A DNA stretch of 64,000 nt from Agarophyton chilense (Eukaryota > Rhodophyta > Florideophyceae > Gracilariales > Gracilariaceae). Shown here piece after piece: positions 62,476 through 64,000 of this stretch. The position numbers and the translations under genes are program-made. Location of the stretch: assembly GCA_030374765.1 (NCBI GenBank), contig JARGXX010000113.1, forward strand, positions 62,001 through 126,000, in the 5' to 3' direction. The notes below the pieces were generated by a model. It saw only the letters and a program-made list of their open reading frames with translations, did no database searches and was not told the origin of the DNA. Each line of letters opens with the position of its first letter. Position 1 is the first letter of the stretch.

Positions 62476-63996
62476 TTAGTTTTTCGAAGCGGACCCCACC
62501 GAATTCGGTGCAGCTGCCTCGAAGGGGACCGGTTGTTCCCCGTTCGCGGGTACAAGTTCTGTATCCCTGTCAGCAAGGTGAGCTCGGAGTATCCTTTGTT
62601 TCTCATAGGACCTACTCGGGACTCGAGCTTTCTCCTCAGGGGTCAGAGCCTCGTACTGAGCGATAATTCGTGAACCCTCCCGCAGGGGAAATGTGCAGTC
62701 TGGTGCTTTGTGACCACGGAGGTAACACAAATAGCAAATCAGCTCTGCCGGGTTCGGTTGTGGACGTGAATCCACGCGACGTGGTGCTGTATCCCTCCAT
62801 CCGGGGCGAGAGAACCGAGCAGCGGTATTCGCAAAAGGTAGCGATGCAGCTGGCACCCTCCGTCCTTGGGTATAGAGCGCAGGGTCTTCATCCGTAGTCG
62901 GAGCGGATGTCGACGGCAACTCAGACGTACCCATAGATTCGGGGTTACTTCCCATGAAGTGAATGTTATCATTGACCCCCACAGGGGCAGGGCCTCCTGC
63001 GAGTGACAAAGACGAGTTACCTCCATCGGCGAGGAGTGCACTTGTCGGCCGACTCTTTCGGTTCTGCCGGGCACGGAGAGTATCCCCCTCAGCCTGGGCG
63101 TACTGAACCAATTCCAAGTAGGTCAGCTTGCGCTTCTCTTCCCGATGTCGGGCAACTAATGCCCTTATCGAGGGGTCTAAACCATCCACAAACATGGAGC
63201 ATCTCTCGTAGGCGGGGAATACATTCCCGCATCGGTGAAACGCTTTATTCAAGCGAGTTGAATACACCGTTTCGGTTTCCATCGGCTTCTGCCGCGTATC
63301 CCTTAATGCAAAGGTTGCTTCCTGAATCGCATTTCCAGTAGCGTATGACCTCAAGAGGTACTGCACCGCTTCGGGCCAGCACGTGACTCCCCCTTCCGAG
63401 GCTCGGGATAATCCACGGACGGAGTTGAACTGGTCTTCAGCCATCCCCTTTAAGAAATAGGGTAATGCAAGATACGCTTGCGCTTCACTCATACCGAGGA
63501 TGTCAGCCTCCTGGACGAACCTCGCAAGGAAATCGAGCACCAGAATTGGGTCTGTTCCTGTGAACTCCCTCTTCTGTAGGGTGATGCTCAGTCTTTTGAT
63601 GTAGTCCTTGACCTTACCCGTTCCGCGGGATGTTCGATCTCCCGAAGGGTTATCCAACCAGTAATAGCGGTACGATAACAGCTTCCGATAGAGAGGATTA
63701 GTCGGCTTCAGCTCCCTTAATCCAAGGTGTTTCCTACCCTTCTTCCGGGTACGGATTGCCCCTTGAGAGGTGTAAGTAGCCTTCGACCGAGTCGCCCGGG
63801 ATGACCGGCGTTCATCTTCACTATCCGAAGATTCGGAGGACGAACTCGATGACGAGCGATTGGGATCGGAATCCGATAAATTCTCTTGGAGGTGAACCCT
63901 CTTCTTTGACTTGCGGCGGTCCCGTTTAGCGGAGCGGTGTTCTTCGTCTTCCGAAACGTCGGGTTTATCCTTCGAGGCTTCTGCGTCTCCGTCCAT
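62476..63996 (-). CDS. element 4 gag, 506 codons
   Basis: It starts MDGDAEASKDKPDVSEDEEH, an acidic then basic and Ser/Asp-rich N-terminus (residues 1-75). A capsid-like region at about 130-300 includes FTGTDPILVLDFLARFVQEA and PEAVQYLLRSYATGNAIQEA. A CCHC zinc knuckle CYLCYLRGHKAPDC sits near residue 420, fitting CxxCx4Hx4C exactly. It forms the virus-like particle and packages RNA in related elements. It ends SASKN followed by TAA, next to a candidate frameshift site. The ATG at 63996 lies four bases from the window edge; no earlier start can be checked. Confidence 0.88.
   Translation of the reverse strand: MDGDAEASKDKPDVSEDEEHRSAKRDRRKSKKRVHLQENLSDSDPNRSSSSSSSESSDSEDERRSSRATRSKATYTSQGAIRTRKKGRKHLGLRELKPTNPLYRKLLSYRYYWLDNPSGDRTSRGTGKVKDYIKRLSITLQKREFTGTDPILVLDFLARFVQEADILGMSEAQAYLALPYFLKGMAEDQFNSVRGLSRASEGGVTCWPEAVQYLLRSYATGNAIQEATFALRDTRQKPMETETVYSTRLNKAFHRCGNVFPAYERCSMFVDGLDPSIRALVARHREEKRKLTYLELVQYAQAEGDTLRARQNRKSRPTSALLADGGNSSLSLAGGPAPVGVNDNIHFMGSNPESMGTSELPSTSAPTTDEDPALYTQGRRVPAASLPFANTAARFSRPGWRDTAPRRVDSRPQPNPAELICYLCYLRGHKAPDCTFPLREGSRIIAQYEALTPEEKARVPSRSYEKQRILRAHLADRDTELVPANGEQPVPFEAAAPNSVGSASKN
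62479..62485 (-). promoter_or_regulatory. candidate -1 frameshift site at the gag/pol junction
   Basis: The minus strand reads TCG AAA AAC TAA in the gag frame. A -1 shift on AAAAAC gives CTA AAC TTG, which enters the open protease frame immediately (LNLGVSPAGG). The heptamer GAAAAAC departs from the canonical X XXY YYZ at its first base, so efficiency is uncertain. Confidence 0.45.
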
Positions 63997-64000
63997 ACGG

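Larger units (their letters stand above)
55660..64000 (-). mobile_element. Ty3-type chromodomain retrotransposon with intact antisense gene (element 4), 5' end beyond window
   Basis: The minus strand carries gag (63996-62476), protease (to 61355), RT and RNase H (61309-59300) and a chromodomain (58718-58428). A 618-codon gene on the plus strand follows at 56174-58030, then the polypurine tract and LTR. No integrase is readable; the place where it should be holds a 50-bp tandem repeat. Long open frames with intact RT and RNase H residues make this the youngest-looking of elements 2-4. Confidence 0.88.

Overview
This window looks like nuclear DNA of a transposon-rich eukaryote. It contains an intronless tRNA-Val gene with internal pol III boxes, LTR retrotransposons of two superfamilies, Tc1/mariner, PIF/Harbinger and MULE-like DNA transposons, and decayed relatives of eukaryotic proteins (an SF3B4-like splicing factor and a proteinase K-type subtilase). 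The mix (red-alga/oomycete-type copia and gypsy elements, Harbinger with a Myb-like partner, few visible introns) makes me lean towards a florideophyte red alga such as Chondrus. That assignment is a guess; a brown alga or an oomycete is not excluded. I see no clearly intact host housekeeping gene. Almost everything recognisable is a transposable element or a broken gene.

Layout. 1-4000 (-): Ty1/copia element running off the left edge. 4870-6770: PIF/Harbinger remnant, transposase on + and Myb-like partner on -. 7050-12400: sparse, with unidentified coding fragments, tRNA-Val(CAC) at 10306-10379 and a possible secreted protein at 10829-11479 (-). 12595-18293 (+): near-complete Ty3-type element (element 1) with 468-bp LTRs and a CCAT target duplication, inserted in a dispersed repeat whose uninterrupted copy lies at 35283-35522. 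18657-22221: Tc1/mariner-like element with TA duplications, a broken transposase, and about 2.2 kb of passenger DNA carrying a U1-type zinc-finger gene, an 87-bp tandem repeat and a small broken gene. 22224-32514 (-): decayed Ty3 element 2. 32520-34750 (-): MULE-like pseudogene. 35283-40500: dispersed repeat, an unknown pseudogene and a subtilase pseudogene. 40503-49626 (-): Ty3 element 3 with 447-bp LTRs and a GTTGT duplication, itself interrupted by a solo LTR related to element 2. 49627-55700: low-complexity DNA, unidentified coding-like DNA, the SF3B4-like pseudogene and a LINE-endonuclease-like fragment. About 55700-64000 (-): Ty3 element 4, running off the right edge.

The most interesting system is shared by elements 2, 3 and 4. 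Each has gag, protease, RT/RNase H, (integrase), chromodomain, then an extra ORF on the opposite strand between the chromodomain and the 3' LTR. In element 4 this antisense ORF is an intact 618-codon gene. A recognisable but very diverged relative sits at the same place in element 2, which argues for protein-level selection across copies. Element 3 carries an apparently unrelated antisense ORF there. Element 4 keeps open gag, PR and RT/RNase H frames and the antisense gene but has lost integrase, so it may depend on another element. I do not recognise the antisense proteins. All coordinates of broken genes are approximate, because they were read by eye from translated segments.
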